A stretch of DNA of 64,000 bases, from positions 1 through 64,000 of the forward strand of contig CAVWMN010000001.1 in NCBI GenBank assembly GCA_963756115.1, given 5' to 3'. The DNA comes from JTS-RE37 sp963756115. Its GTDB lineage: Bacteria; Bacteroidota; Bacteroidia; Flavobacteriales; Flavobacteriaceae. Positions 48,028-57,368 of the stretch are shown here, one piece after another; position 1 is the first letter of the stretch; each line of letters begins with the position of its first letter. The translations under genes and the position numbers were made by a program. Below the pieces are notes generated by a model. The model was not told the DNA's origin and searched no databases. It worked only from the letters and a program-made list of their open reading frames with translations.

Positions 48028-48054
48028 AACTCCGGCTGATTACCGGAGTTTTTT
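48028..48054 (+). terminator. Rho-independent terminator downstream of rpoD
   Basis: AACTCCGG pairs with CCGGAGTT around a seven-base loop, extended by flanking atgaa/ttcat complementarity and followed by a T run. It lies about 125 bases after the rpoD stop in AT-rich DNA. Confidence 0.88.
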
Positions 48055-48333
48055 CATTTATATATCCCCTGATCCAGGGACCTGCCAGCGTTTGATAGCA
48101 GAATTCCGTAGAAGACAGGACCCGGATGACGATTGCCTCCCGTGTCAAAAAAGATATGCTGGAAACAACTGCCCGACCGCGAAAATCCGCCGGTAAAGAC
48201 ACTATGGCGGGTTTGGTAATTTACAGGAACCGGCAGTACCGTCATGCCCTGTCGGATAAAGGAAAAATCCGACCGGAAATTACCCCGGTCCGGATAAGAA
48301 TCCAGGAATTAAACAAACCGCAACCGCAAAAGT
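48055..48333. other. Intergenic region between rpoD terminator and an isomerase gene, nothing recognised
   Basis: About 280 bases with several open frames on both strands, but none has a recognisable family, start context or codon pattern, and the longest runs antisense into the isomerase gene. No gene is annotated here. Confidence 0.4.
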
Positions 48334-49296
48334 CTATAATTCGTGATAAAATGAATTCCGCAGGATTTCAAGGCTTTTGGGAATGGCATGGTCCGGTGAC
48401 TCGATACCTTCAAATTCCAGGGAGATATAGCCTTTATAGTTGTGTCTGCGCATCATCTCCCCTATTTGCGGATAATTTATATTAAGCGTATACCATTTTC
48501 CGCCACCATAATAAGTTTTCGCCTGCACCAGGCATGTTTTGGGGGCCAGCATTTCCATTTGGGCCTCCCGGTCTTCCAAAAAATTCCCGGTGTCGAGCGT
48601 TACCTGCAGCCACGGGCTGTTGATTGCCTCCACGATCCTCATGACACCGGCAGCCGTCAGGCCAAGGCCCCAATGGTTCTCCAGGCCCAAAACCACCCCG
48701 CAGCGTTCAGCGGCAGGGATGCATTTTTCAATTGAGTCGATGACCCATTTATAGCCGTCTTCGTCTGTGTACCCTTCGAGGGTGGGCTCGATGCCCTTGT
48801 TGGCCATCAACTCATCAAAAGATGCCGAGGTGCCCCAGCGGCCCGTATTCAGGCGCATAGTGGGAATCCCCAGTTTATAGGCTAGTTCTATCTGGTGGAT
48901 GGTTTTATCGATATTTTCCTGCCGATACCGTTCCTCGGGAAAAAGGAACCCCTGGTGCGTGGAGAATCCCATCAGGTCCAGGCCGGCATGGAATGCCATT
49001 TTCTTTAGGGATTGTAAATACGCGTTATCCTCGGAGGCCATCTGTATCAATAACAGTTCAATACCGTCAAACCCCATCGCTGCGGCCTTTTCGATACATA
49101 ACTCCATCGGTACCTGTTCCTTCGGGCCATTGAATTGCCAGAAAGAATAGGTAGAAACCCCGATTGGATTGTGCTTTACTTTTCCGGGAGTCCCCGCCCC
49201 CATAGGGTACGAAGAAATCGGTTTCGGCCCCTGGCCCAGGAGGGCGGTTCCTGCACCCAGGGCAGCTGTCGCCCCGATAAATTTACGCCTGTCCAT
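48334..49296 (-). CDS. Exported sugar phosphate isomerase/epimerase-like TIM-barrel protein
   Basis: The 320-residue protein begins with a twin-arginine signal (MDRRKFIGATAALGAGTALL) and continues as an AP endonuclease 2/xylose isomerase-like barrel. Metal and substrate positions typical of the fold are seen in FDGIELLLIQ, VVLGLENHWG, TLDTGNFLED and KGYISLEFEGIE. Tat-exported members of this family in Bacteroidota take part in breakdown of modified sugars or cyclitols in the periplasm; the substrate here is unknown. It is divergent from a VOC-family gene. Confidence 0.82.
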   Translation of the reverse strand: MDRRKFIGATAALGAGTALLGQGPKPISSYPMGAGTPGKVKHNPIGVSTYSFWQFNGPKEQVPMELCIEKAAAMGFDGIELLLIQMASEDNAYLQSLKKMAFHAGLDLMGFSTHQGFLFPEERYRQENIDKTIHQIELAYKLGIPTMRLNTGRWGTSASFDELMANKGIEPTLEGYTDEDGYKWVIDSIEKCIPAAERCGVVLGLENHWGLGLTAAGVMRIVEAINSPWLQVTLDTGNFLEDREAQMEMLAPKTCLVQAKTYYGGGKWYTLNINYPQIGEMMRRHNYKGYISLEFEGIESPDHAIPKSLEILRNSFYHEL

Positions 49297-49541
49297 AGGC
49301 TGCCTGTTTTTCGGATTATTACTAAATATAGCCTTTCTTTTTGTAACAGAAAACAGCCCATCCTGGATTTACATGATGCTACCATAGGCTTTTGCTACTG
49401 ATTCCCACAGCCTACAGGACCTTTCATCACTGTGAAAAACCGGGTAAAGTTGGGTAAGACGGTCCGTTATTACCCACTTTCTTATTTACAGATTCATTGG
49501 TACCTTCGTAAGGGTAACGTTCAAAAAAAAAACCAGCAGTC

Positions 49542-50030
49542 ATGGGTATCTATCGTATTCCGGCCAGCACGCAAATAGGTCATGTACATTTAAAAGTATC
49601 CGACATGGATCGCGCCCTGGAATTTTATTGTGGCCTCCTGGGATTTGAGATCACAACCAGGTATGGGAAGGAAGCAGTTTTTATTTCTGCAGGCGGGTAT
49701 CACCACCATATAGGCCTCAACACCTGGTTCAGCAGGAATGCACCACCACCCCCAAAACATGCAACAGGACTGTTCCATACGGCAATCAGGTATCCCGAAA
49801 GGAAAGATCTGGCACGTATTTACGATCGGATAACCAGCGCCAAATATCCCCTGACGGGCTCCGCAGACCATGGGGTTTCGGAAGCACTGTACCTGGATGA
49901 TCCGGACAGCAACGGGGTGGAATTATACTGGGACAGGCCGGTGGAGAACTGGCCACGAAAATCAGACGGGTCACTGGATATGTATACCAGGCCCCTGAGG
50001 CTCGAAAATTTGCTGAGCCTTCTGAAGTAA
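49542..50030 (+). CDS. VOC family protein (glyoxalase/catechol 2,3-dioxygenase-like)
   Basis: The 162-residue protein has the beta-alpha-beta-beta-beta repeat of vicinal oxygen chelate enzymes with likely metal ligands His14 in QIGHVHLKVSDMDRALEFY, His in GLFHTAIRYP and Glu in GVELYWDRP. It resembles the N-terminal half of CatE-type extradiol dioxygenases, but a one-domain form could equally be a lyase or isomerase. The next gene begins 44 bases later on the same strand. Confidence 0.82.
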   Translation: MGIYRIPASTQIGHVHLKVSDMDRALEFYCGLLGFEITTRYGKEAVFISAGGYHHHIGLNTWFSRNAPPPPKHATGLFHTAIRYPERKDLARIYDRITSAKYPLTGSADHGVSEALYLDDPDSNGVELYWDRPVENWPRKSDGSLDMYTRPLRLENLLSLLK

Positions 50031-50074
50031 CCCCTTCTTTCCCTATATTTATAATAATTAACCCGACAACCTAT

Positions 50075-52732
50075 ATGTACAAATCCAATTTTGCCTGCCT
50101 GCTACTTTCCGTTACATTACTGCTGTTTTCCTGTAAAAATGAAGCACCCGAGAGTTTGGGTTCCGATAAAGAAACGCCCATAGCTTTTAACTTGCCGGAA
50201 GGATTCGTCCTGGAAACCCTCTACCACCCCAGCCAGCACGAACAGGGTTCCTGGGTGGCCCTGGCAGAAGGGCCCGGTAATCTGTTCTATGCGTGTGACC
50301 AGCACGGTAAAATTTACAGCTTTAAAAGGCCTGAAATCGATCAGCCCTTGAAGGAAGGGGACGTTACACCCCTGGATTTGGAAATTGGGGAAGCCCATGG
50401 ACTTCTTTGGGCTTTTGATGCCCTGTACGTGGCGGTAAATAAGAGATGGGATGATGAAATCCCGGATTCAGAAGAAAGGGCAAGCGGTGTATACCGCGTC
50501 ACAGATTCTTCGGGCGATGGCACACTGGACCAAATTGATATGCTGCTTAAACTCGAAGGGGAGGGAGAGCACGGGCCGCATAGTTTTGTAATTGCCCCTG
50601 ATGGCAAAAACCTTTATTTTATTGCAGGCAATCATACGCTGCTGCCTGAAAGCGTTAAGAAGAATAGTCGGGTCCCCAATAACTGGGGCGAGGATAATCT
50701 ATTCACTCCCTACCTGGACGCCCGGGGACATGCCAACGATATAAAGGCACCTGGGGGGTGGATTGCCAAATTTGATCCGCAAGGTGATGCATGGGAACTG
50801 ATCTCCTCAGGATATCGCAACCCCTTTGACATGGCTTTTAACCAGGACGGGGAATTATTTGCATATGATGCCGATATGGAATGGGATATTGGGATGCCAT
50901 GGTACCGTCCCACCAGGATCTGCCATGTGACCAGCGGCAGCGAATATGGCTGGCGCACCGGATCCGGTAAATGGCCTGCCTACTATCCGGACAACCTTCC
51001 TGCCGTCATCAACCTGGAACAGGGATCACCCACCGCAGTACTCAGCGGGGCAAAACTGAATTTTCCGGCACGGTACCGGAATGGGCTCCTCGTAATGGAC
51101 TGGAGTTTTGGTACCGTTTATTTTATCGATTTAAAGGAACAGGGAAGCAGTTATACTGCGGAACGGGAAGAATTCCTGTCCGGTACCCCCCTGCCGCTAA
51201 CCGACATGATCGCGGGATCCGACGGCCACCTCTATTTTGCAACCGGGGGACGGGGCCTCGATTCACATTTCTACCGGTTGCGTTATTCAGGGGAACCTGC
51301 TGCCGTATCAGAGCAACCGGGAGATGCGGCAGCCCGTGATCTCCGGGCGCTGCGAAAAGAAATTGAACAATACCATGCCCTGGTTGACGAAAAGGCTGTT
51401 CCGCTGGCATGGGATAACCTCAGCCACACAGACAGGTTTATACGATACGCATCCCGCGTTGCCCTGGAGCATCAACCTGTTACAGTGTGGGAATCGAGAT
51501 ATTTTGATGAAGAAGACCCTGTAAAACTAATTGAGGGCGGAATTGCCATGGCACACCAGGGGGATCAGAAGCTGCAGGGAAGGATCATTGAAAAACTGGA
51601 CAAAATCGTGTGGAATTCCTTATCAGAACCCCAGCAAATTGACCTGTTGCGCACCTATTCCCTCCTGGGCATCAGGATGGGCAATCCGGATGAATCACAC
51701 CGGAAAATGGTTATCCGGAAATTAACCCCGAACTTTCCCAATCCCAGCAACGACCTTACCAGGGAAATAGGGCAGTTACTGCTCTTTCTGCGGGCAGATG
51801 GTATTACGGAAAAGCTGGTTGAACTGCTCCTGAAACACACGCGCGAAAAAACAGTGATCAACGACCAGATGCTTTCGGAGGAAACATCCCTCAGAAGCGA
51901 ACAGTACGGGCCGCTGATCCGGGAGGTCATTGAAAAGATGCCTCCCAGTGAAGCCATCTATTACGGCGTTTTGCTGAGTCATGCTGATTTCGGATGGACC
52001 CCGGCCCAGAGGGAAGAATATTTTCAATGGTTCTTTGATGTGCTCAGTGCAAAAGGCGGCATGAGCTTTAAGGCGGGTATGGAAAATGTACGGCTCACTG
52101 CGATGACCCATGTTCCCGAAAACATGAAGGAAAAATTTCAGGAATTATCGGGGGTCTACTCCCCGGAAACATCCGTTGCCGAACTACCCGAGCCCATTGG
52201 GCCGGGCGGATCGTATTCCGGCAGTGAAATGGGGGATATCGTCTGGGGCGGCCTGGATACCTACAACGGGACCCTTGCAGACGGGGAGCGGGCATACCAG
52301 GCTGGTATGTGCGTCCTCTGCCACAGGTTCCGTGGGGAAGGGGGAGCTGCGGGCCCCGACCTGACCCAGATCCATACCAAGTTCAATAATTATGACCTGT
52401 TGTTCGCCATTTATAGCCCCAATGATGAAATATCGGATCAGTATGCATTTACACTCCTGCATCTCGATAATGAAAAGAAGATCGCAGGCAAGATCCTTTC
52501 AGAAGCCGGCGATTCCATTACCCTGTCACCCAACCCCTTCAATACCACCTACACGGTAAAGGTTGCCAAGAACCAGGTAGTAAAGCGGGAATTGTCCCCG
52601 GTATCCCCCATGCCTCCCGGACTCCTCAACCGGCTCAACAGACAGGAGATCGCCGATCTGTTTGCCTACCTCATTTCGGGGGGTGATGAAAAGCATGAAT
52701 TATATACCAAAAAAGCAGAAAAGGAGAATTAA
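50075..52732 (+). CDS. Lipoprotein with sugar-dehydrogenase-like beta-propeller and C-terminal cytochrome c
   Basis: The 885-residue protein has a lipoprotein signal (Cys20 after LLLFS). A beta-propeller of the membrane-bound dehydrogenase/PQQ-sugar dehydrogenase type spans about residues 35-410 (FNLPEGFVLE, GEAHGLLWAFDALYVAV, GYRNPFDMAFNQDGEL, GSEYGWRTGSGKWPAYYPDN). A helical repeat region follows, and then a single haem c site Cys746-x-x-Cys-His (CVLCHRF), with a probable distal Met in SPMPPG. Such proteins oxidise an unknown, possibly carbohydrate, substrate in the periplasm and pass electrons on. A TPR lipoprotein follows three bases later. Substrate and cofactor are inferred from fold only. 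Confidence 0.85.
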   Translation: MYKSNFACLLLSVTLLLFSCKNEAPESLGSDKETPIAFNLPEGFVLETLYHPSQHEQGSWVALAEGPGNLFYACDQHGKIYSFKRPEIDQPLKEGDVTPLDLEIGEAHGLLWAFDALYVAVNKRWDDEIPDSEERASGVYRVTDSSGDGTLDQIDMLLKLEGEGEHGPHSFVIAPDGKNLYFIAGNHTLLPESVKKNSRVPNNWGEDNLFTPYLDARGHANDIKAPGGWIAKFDPQGDAWELISSGYRNPFDMAFNQDGELFAYDADMEWDIGMPWYRPTRICHVTSGSEYGWRTGSGKWPAYYPDNLPAVINLEQGSPTAVLSGAKLNFPARYRNGLLVMDWSFGTVYFIDLKEQGSSYTAEREEFLSGTPLPLTDMIAGSDGHLYFATGGRGLDSHFYRLRYSGEPAAVSEQPGDAAARDLRALRKEIEQYHALVDEKAVPLAWDNLSHTDRFIRYASRVALEHQPVTVWESRYFDEEDPVKLIEGGIAMAHQGDQKLQGRIIEKLDKIVWNSLSEPQQIDLLRTYSLLGIRMGNPDESHRKMVIRKLTPNFPNPSNDLTREIGQLLLFLRADGITEKLVELLLKHTREKTVINDQMLSEETSLRSEQYGPLIREVIEKMPPSEAIYYGVLLSHADFGWTPAQREEYFQWFFDVLSAKGGMSFKAGMENVRLTAMTHVPENMKEKFQELSGVYSPETSVAELPEPIGPGGSYSGSEMGDIVWGGLDTYNGTLADGERAYQAGMCVLCHRFRGEGGAAGPDLTQIHTKFNNYDLLFAIYSPNDEISDQYAFTLLHLDNEKKIAGKILSEAGDSITLSPNPFNTTYTVKVAKNQVVKRELSPVSPMPPGLLNRLNRQEIADLFAYLISGGDEKHELYTKKAEKEN

Positions 52733-52735
52733 CAA

Positions 52736-53701
52736 ATGACAAAACCCCTGTTCATGTGGTCGGAATCCTGCTTACCATCGTGCCTTTTGATTTGTATACT
52801 GGTTGTTTTCGGTGGGTGTCGTGATAAGAAAGAAGCAGCACTACAGGAAGGCACTATGGATTCCTTTTTGACACCATTAGGGAAAAAGTATACCATTGCC
52901 GAACCAGCGGAAGAAATGCTGGCCCAATTCAATGAAGCTGAAGAACGGTATCGGTTACATCCTGACAAGGCTGAGAATACTATTTGGTATGGTCGAAGGG
53001 CGGCTTACCTGGGTCAATATGAGGAGGCCATCCGGATATTTTCAGAAGGGATAGAAAAATTCCCAACCGATGCGCGGTTCTATCGGCACAGGGGCCACCG
53101 GTATATCACGCTCCGTAAATTCGGGCAAGCCGTTAAAGACCTTGAAAAAGCAGCGAAACTTATCGAAGGAACAGCGGATAGCATTGAGCCGGACGGGATA
53201 CCTAACGCCCAAAATATTCCGGTAAGCACCCTCCACAGCAATATTTGGTATCACCTCGGACTCGCCTACTACGTTCAGCACAACTACCCGGCTGCTTACA
53301 AAGCTTTTATCAGGTGTCGTGCTGCCGTGTCCAACGCGGACAACCTGGTTTCCAGTACCCACTGGTTATATATGATTCAGCGGCGGATGGGCAATGCGGA
53401 AGAAGCCGCAAATGTACTGGGTCTCATCCCGCCTCCTACCCCCGTCATTGAAAACCAGTCCTACGAAAAACTCTGTGAATTTTATAAAGGCCTTATCCCG
53501 ATAGATTCACTCCTTCCCGGGGAAATGGCTGCTGCTGCCTCGGATGCCGTGAGCTATGGGATAGCCAATTGGTATTTTTACTCAGAGGACAAGGAAACCT
53601 CGGAAACCCTGCTCCGGGAGATCGTTGCAGGAGATGCCTGGAATTCATTCGGGTATATCGCTGCTGAAAGTGATCTGATACGCTATTTTAACCCTTTGTA
53701 A
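52736..53701 (+). CDS. Lipoprotein with tetratricopeptide repeats
   Basis: The 321-residue protein has a lipoprotein signal (ILVVFGGCRDKK) and at least three TPR-like helical pairs (RRAAYLGQYEEAIRIFSEGI, then FYRHRGHRYITLRKFGQAVK and HLGLAYYVQHNYPAAYKAFI). It begins three bases after the cytochrome-propeller gene, so the two probably act together in the periplasm, with this protein perhaps as scaffold. Its exact partner is unknown. Confidence 0.82.
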   Translation: MTKPLFMWSESCLPSCLLICILVVFGGCRDKKEAALQEGTMDSFLTPLGKKYTIAEPAEEMLAQFNEAEERYRLHPDKAENTIWYGRRAAYLGQYEEAIRIFSEGIEKFPTDARFYRHRGHRYITLRKFGQAVKDLEKAAKLIEGTADSIEPDGIPNAQNIPVSTLHSNIWYHLGLAYYVQHNYPAAYKAFIRCRAAVSNADNLVSSTHWLYMIQRRMGNAEEAANVLGLIPPPTPVIENQSYEKLCEFYKGLIPIDSLLPGEMAAAASDAVSYGIANWYFYSEDKETSETLLREIVAGDAWNSFGYIAAESDLIRYFNPL

Positions 53702-53798
53702 CCGGCTGAAGGCTTGTAAGGGTATACCTGAGGGCCACGGCAGGGCTTCATTTCCGGATCGTTACGGCCGTGCCGGAAGAATACCCATTCCATTTCAT

Positions 53799-53806
53799 TA
53801 CTTTTG
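53799..53806 (+). promoter_or_regulatory. -7 box TACTTTTG of rpe
   Basis: An exact TAnnTTTG match 26 bases before the rpe ATG. Confidence 0.45.
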
Positions 53807-53832
53807 CATATAATTTTTAGTTTAATTGCCCG

Positions 53833-54492
53833 ATGAGTAGTATAAAAATAGCCCCGTCCCTGCTTGCAGCCGATTTCGGCAATCTGCAGCGCGACGTGGA
53901 AATGGTTAACAAAAGCGCTGCCGACTGGCATCATATCGATGTGATGGATGGGGTCTTTGTCCCTAATATCTCCTATGGTATGCCGGTTGTCAAAGCGATA
54001 GCCCGTTATGCCACCAAGCCGCTGGATGTACATTTGATGATAGTGGACCCGGACAGGTACATACAGACTTTTGCGGATCTGGGGGCTGCCAACCTGACCG
54101 TCCATTATGAAGCGTGCACGCATCTTCACAGGACCCTCCAGGCCATCAGGGATGCTGGTATGAAGGCCGGGGTAGCCCTGAACCCGCATACAAATATAAG
54201 CCTGCTGGAAGATACGATCGGGATGATTGACCTGGTGCTGGTGATGAGCGTCAACCCGGGCTTTGGGGGACAATCCTTTATCGAAAATACCTATGAAAAG
54301 GTCAGATCACTGAATGCCCTGATCGAACGTAAAGGTTCACACGCACTGATAGAAGTGGATGGGGGAGTGACATCCCAGAATGCACGGGCACTCCGGGAAG
54401 CCGGTGCCGATATTTTAGTGGCTGGCAGCTTTGTTTTTAAAAGTGAAGACCCTGCGCAGACAATAATGGATCTAAAAGAAGTGGCCGGCTGA
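53833..54492 (+). CDS. rpe: Ribulose-phosphate 3-epimerase
   Basis: The 219-residue TIM-barrel enzyme of the pentose phosphate pathway carries the metal/catalytic motifs HHIDVMDGVFVPNISYG, DVHLMIVDP, MSVNPGFGGQSFI and EVDGGVT. Length and all motifs are normal. The next gene starts inside its stop codon (TGATG overlap), indicating coupled translation with the YpdA-like reductase. Confidence 0.97.
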   Translation: MSSIKIAPSLLAADFGNLQRDVEMVNKSAADWHHIDVMDGVFVPNISYGMPVVKAIARYATKPLDVHLMIVDPDRYIQTFADLGAANLTVHYEACTHLHRTLQAIRDAGMKAGVALNPHTNISLLEDTIGMIDLVLVMSVNPGFGGQSFIENTYEKVRSLNALIERKGSHALIEVDGGVTSQNARALREAGADILVAGSFVFKSEDPAQTIMDLKEVAG

Positions 54493-55478
54493 TGGAACAT
54501 TTTGATGTGCTGATCGTGGGAGGCGGCCCTATAGGGATCGCCTGCGGCCTGGAGGCCAAAAAAAAGGGGCTTTCCTATGCCATCCTTGAAAAAGGCCCCA
54601 TTGTCAATTCCCTGTTTAATTATCCTGTAAACATGCAGTTCTTCTCCTCCTCGGAACGGCTGGAGATCGATGAAATCCCGTTTATCAGCAAGGAAGCCAA
54701 ACCCAGGCGGAATGAGGCTCTTGAATATTACAGGCGGATCGTGACCTCCAATAAACTGAATATCCGCCTCTTTGAAAAAGTAACCGGGATTGAGCCTATC
54801 AGGGCTGGTTTTAACGTCACCTCTGATAAAAATTCATATGAATGCGACAATGTCATCGTGGCAACGGGTTTTTATGATATTCCCAATACCCTGGGGGTCC
54901 CGGGGGAAGACCTCCCCAAAGTTTCGCATTATTATAAGGATCCGCATTTCTATGCCAGCCAGAAACTTGCCGTCATCGGGGCCAGCAATTCAGCGGTCGA
55001 TGCAGCCCTGGAATGCTGGCGGAAAGGAGCGGAGGTAACGCTGGTAATCCGGGGGGAAGAGGTAGGGCAGCGTGTTAAATACTGGGTACGCCCGGATATC
55101 ATCAACCGCATACATGAGGGGAGCATAACAGCCTATTTCAATTCGCAGGTCCGTGAAATAACCCCCGCAGGCATAATCCTGGACAGCCCGGATGGAGTTG
55201 TGGAACTCGAAAACGATTTTGTCCTTGCCCTGACGGGCTATAAACCCAATTTCGAGTTCCTGGAACGGCTGGGGATCACCTTGTCGACAGACCAAAAACG
55301 CCTGCCCCAATATGATCCGGAAACAATGGAAACCAATGTAAGCGGACTATATCTTGCCGGGGTTATCTGCGGGGGGATGGAGACCCATAAATGGTTTATC
55401 GAAAATTCAAGGATACATGCACCGATGATCATCAAGGCCATCCTCCGGAAAAAAAACGCCCAGAAACAACTGCGATAA
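54492..55478 (+). CDS. ypdA: YpdA family FAD-dependent (bacillithiol) disulfide reductase
   Basis: The 328-residue flavoprotein has an N-terminal FAD fold (LIVGGGPIGIACGLEA), the YpdA-specific stretch NYPVNMQFFSSSERLEI, an NADPH fold (AVIGASNSAVDAALEC) and a C-terminal FAD segment (GLYLAGVICGGMETHKWF). It lacks the CxxC of thioredoxin reductase, as YpdA does. In Firmicutes YpdA reduces bacillithiol disulfide; whether bacillithiol is made here cannot be judged from this window. It overlaps rpe by one base and is directly followed by the isoaspartyl peptidase. Confidence 0.88.
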   Translation: MEHFDVLIVGGGPIGIACGLEAKKKGLSYAILEKGPIVNSLFNYPVNMQFFSSSERLEIDEIPFISKEAKPRRNEALEYYRRIVTSNKLNIRLFEKVTGIEPIRAGFNVTSDKNSYECDNVIVATGFYDIPNTLGVPGEDLPKVSHYYKDPHFYASQKLAVIGASNSAVDAALECWRKGAEVTLVIRGEEVGQRVKYWVRPDIINRIHEGSITAYFNSQVREITPAGIILDSPDGVVELENDFVLALTGYKPNFEFLERLGITLSTDQKRLPQYDPETMETNVSGLYLAGVICGGMETHKWFIENSRIHAPMIIKAILRKKNAQKQLR

Positions 55479-56414
55479 ATGGATCGGAAATTTGGTTTAG
55501 CAATACATGGGGGTGCCGGCACACTGGTGAAAGGTATGATGACCCCTGAAAAGGAGGCGGACTATAAAAAAGCGCTTCAAAATGCAGTCGATAAAGGTTT
55601 TGAAGTACTGCAGGCAAAAGGGAGTGCCGTCTCAGCCGTACAGGTTGCCGTTATGGTCCTGGAAGATTCTCCCTTGTTCAATGCCGGAAAGGGCAGTGTT
55701 TTCACGGCAGAAGGTACCCATGAAATGGATGCGGCCATCATGGATGGCAGTACGCTGAATGCCGGTGCCGTATCGCTGGTTACAGGTATCAGAAACCCTG
55801 TTTCCCTGGCGCGGGACGTCATGGAAAAAAGCGGGCATGTCTTCCTTGCGGGGGAGGGGGCATTACAATTTGCCAAAAAAATGGGGTATAAGCTGGAGGA
55901 CCCATCTTATTTTTATGACGAATTCCGGTACAACCAATGGCAGGAGATCCGGAATTCCGATAGCTTCCAGTTGGACCATAGCAGCCCAAAAGATCCTAAA
56001 TTCGGAACAGTTGGGGCAGTGGCCTGTGATGCAGCCGGAAACATAGCGGCCGCTACCTCAACTGGCGGGATGACCAACAAACAATATGGCCGCGTGGGGG
56101 ATAGTCCCATGATCGGATCAGGCACGTACGCCAATAACCGTACGTGTGCCATTTCCTGTACCGGGAGCGGGGAATTCTTTATACGGGGCGTCATTGCCTA
56201 TGATGTGGCCTGCCTGGTGGAATTTAAGGGAATGTCGCTGGAAGAGGCAGCCAGCCTGGTAGTTCATAACAGGCTTCTGAAACTGGGTGGCGATGGGGGT
56301 TTGATCGCAATTGATTCCAGCGCAACTATCACCATGCCCTTCAATACGGAAGGGATGTACAGGGCCTACAGGACCTCGGCCAACCGGAAAGGGGTCTCTA
56401 TATACGGAGATTAA
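55479..56414 (+). CDS. iaaA: Isoaspartyl peptidase/L-asparaginase (Ntn-hydrolase)
   Basis: This 311-residue proenzyme is expected to self-cleave before Thr177 in FGTVGAVACD. Family motifs include AIHGGAGT at the N terminus, FNAGKGSVFT, EMDAAIMDG and ATSTGGMTNKQYGRVGDSP. Such enzymes hydrolyse beta-aspartyl dipeptides, including beta-Asp-Arg released from cyanophycin. The cyanophycinase gene is immediately convergent with a four-base overlap, strongly suggesting a role in cyanophycin turnover. It follows ypdA without a gap. Confidence 0.94.
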   Translation: MDRKFGLAIHGGAGTLVKGMMTPEKEADYKKALQNAVDKGFEVLQAKGSAVSAVQVAVMVLEDSPLFNAGKGSVFTAEGTHEMDAAIMDGSTLNAGAVSLVTGIRNPVSLARDVMEKSGHVFLAGEGALQFAKKMGYKLEDPSYFYDEFRYNQWQEIRNSDSFQLDHSSPKDPKFGTVGAVACDAAGNIAAATSTGGMTNKQYGRVGDSPMIGSGTYANNRTCAISCTGSGEFFIRGVIAYDVACLVEFKGMSLEEAASLVVHNRLLKLGGDGGLIAIDSSATITMPFNTEGMYRAYRTSANRKGVSIYGD

Positions 56415-57274
56415 GTTGTAATAAAGGGGGCATCCAGTGGCAGCACTTTGACCTGCCTTTTGGTGATATTGAACTTATCCCCGTTGGTGAGCACATGGGC
56501 CTTTAGGTTTACCAGGGACATGGGGGTTCCTTCCTCCAGTATTTGCACATTGTTGTGCTTCAGGTTCCGGGGATCGAAGAGGATGACCATCCCAGACCCT
56601 ATAATTTCAAAAGTATCCGAGTTCTTGATCACCAGCCCGGTATCTTCAGCGAGGCCCACCCCCAGCAAATCCGGAAACCTGGCAACGGCTTCGGCGAGCC
56701 TTCCGAAACGGCCTCGTTGAATAAAATGGGAATCGATGATAAGGTTGGGTATAAAGCCCATGCCCCTGCCCATTTTTACGGCGCCCTTTAAAAGGGATTC
56801 CTTCCCGCTTCCCCCTGTGATCATTTCATAAGACATGCACATGGCCCCAGCGCTGGTGCCGGCAATGACTATTTCTTCATTTTTAAAGCGGTCCATCAGG
56901 ATGGTATGAATGCTCGTATTACCGATCATCCGGATAATATTGGATTGATTTCCCCCGGAAAACATGATACAATCGGCTTTTTTAATCATTTCGATATGTG
57001 TCGGGTCCTCGGATTGTTCCCGTTTGCGGATATCCAGGACCTTCACATTGGTACATCCCAGCTTGCCGAAGGCATTCATATAATTGAGACCAACTTCCGC
57101 AGGGATTCTGGATGCGGTGGGAATAATAATGATTGAAGCATCCGTCCCCCCGCTTTCCCGGACCACCCTGGACAGGATGCCTGTTTCAATATATTCCAGG
57201 TGATATTGTTCCCCGGTTTCCGTTCCTTTATCTTCATTTCCACCTATCGGTATCAGGGTGCCTTTTATATCCAT
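56411..57274 (-). CDS. cphB: Cyanophycinase
   Basis: The 287-residue serine peptidase of the S51 family cuts cyanophycin into beta-Asp-Arg dipeptides. The nucleophile Ser141 lies in AGTSAGAMCMS; FSGGNQSNIIRMIG and LGVGLAEDTGLVIK are also characteristic. No signal peptide, so it acts in the cytoplasm. It is convergent with iaaA and divergent from cphA, with 94 bases between starts that must hold both promoters. Confidence 0.95.
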   Translation of the reverse strand: MDIKGTLIPIGGNEDKGTETGEQYHLEYIETGILSRVVRESGGTDASIIIIPTASRIPAEVGLNYMNAFGKLGCTNVKVLDIRKREQSEDPTHIEMIKKADCIMFSGGNQSNIIRMIGNTSIHTILMDRFKNEEIVIAGTSAGAMCMSYEMITGGSGKESLLKGAVKMGRGMGFIPNLIIDSHFIQRGRFGRLAEAVARFPDLLGVGLAEDTGLVIKNSDTFEIIGSGMVILFDPRNLKHNNVQILEEGTPMSLVNLKAHVLTNGDKFNITKRQVKVLPLDAPFITT

Positions 57275-57368
57275 TAACGCGTTACTTTAAGGGCAAAAAT
57301 AGGGTTAATGTCCGAAAAAATATCATATATTTAGGAAATTCGGGTTCCCCGGAGTAATCCTCAACTTT

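Noticed and set aside
48126..48485. Plus-strand open frame of 119 codons between rpoD and the isomerase gene
   Set aside because: Its second half is antisense to the isomerase C terminus, it lacks a recognisable domain and no promoter-like box precedes it.
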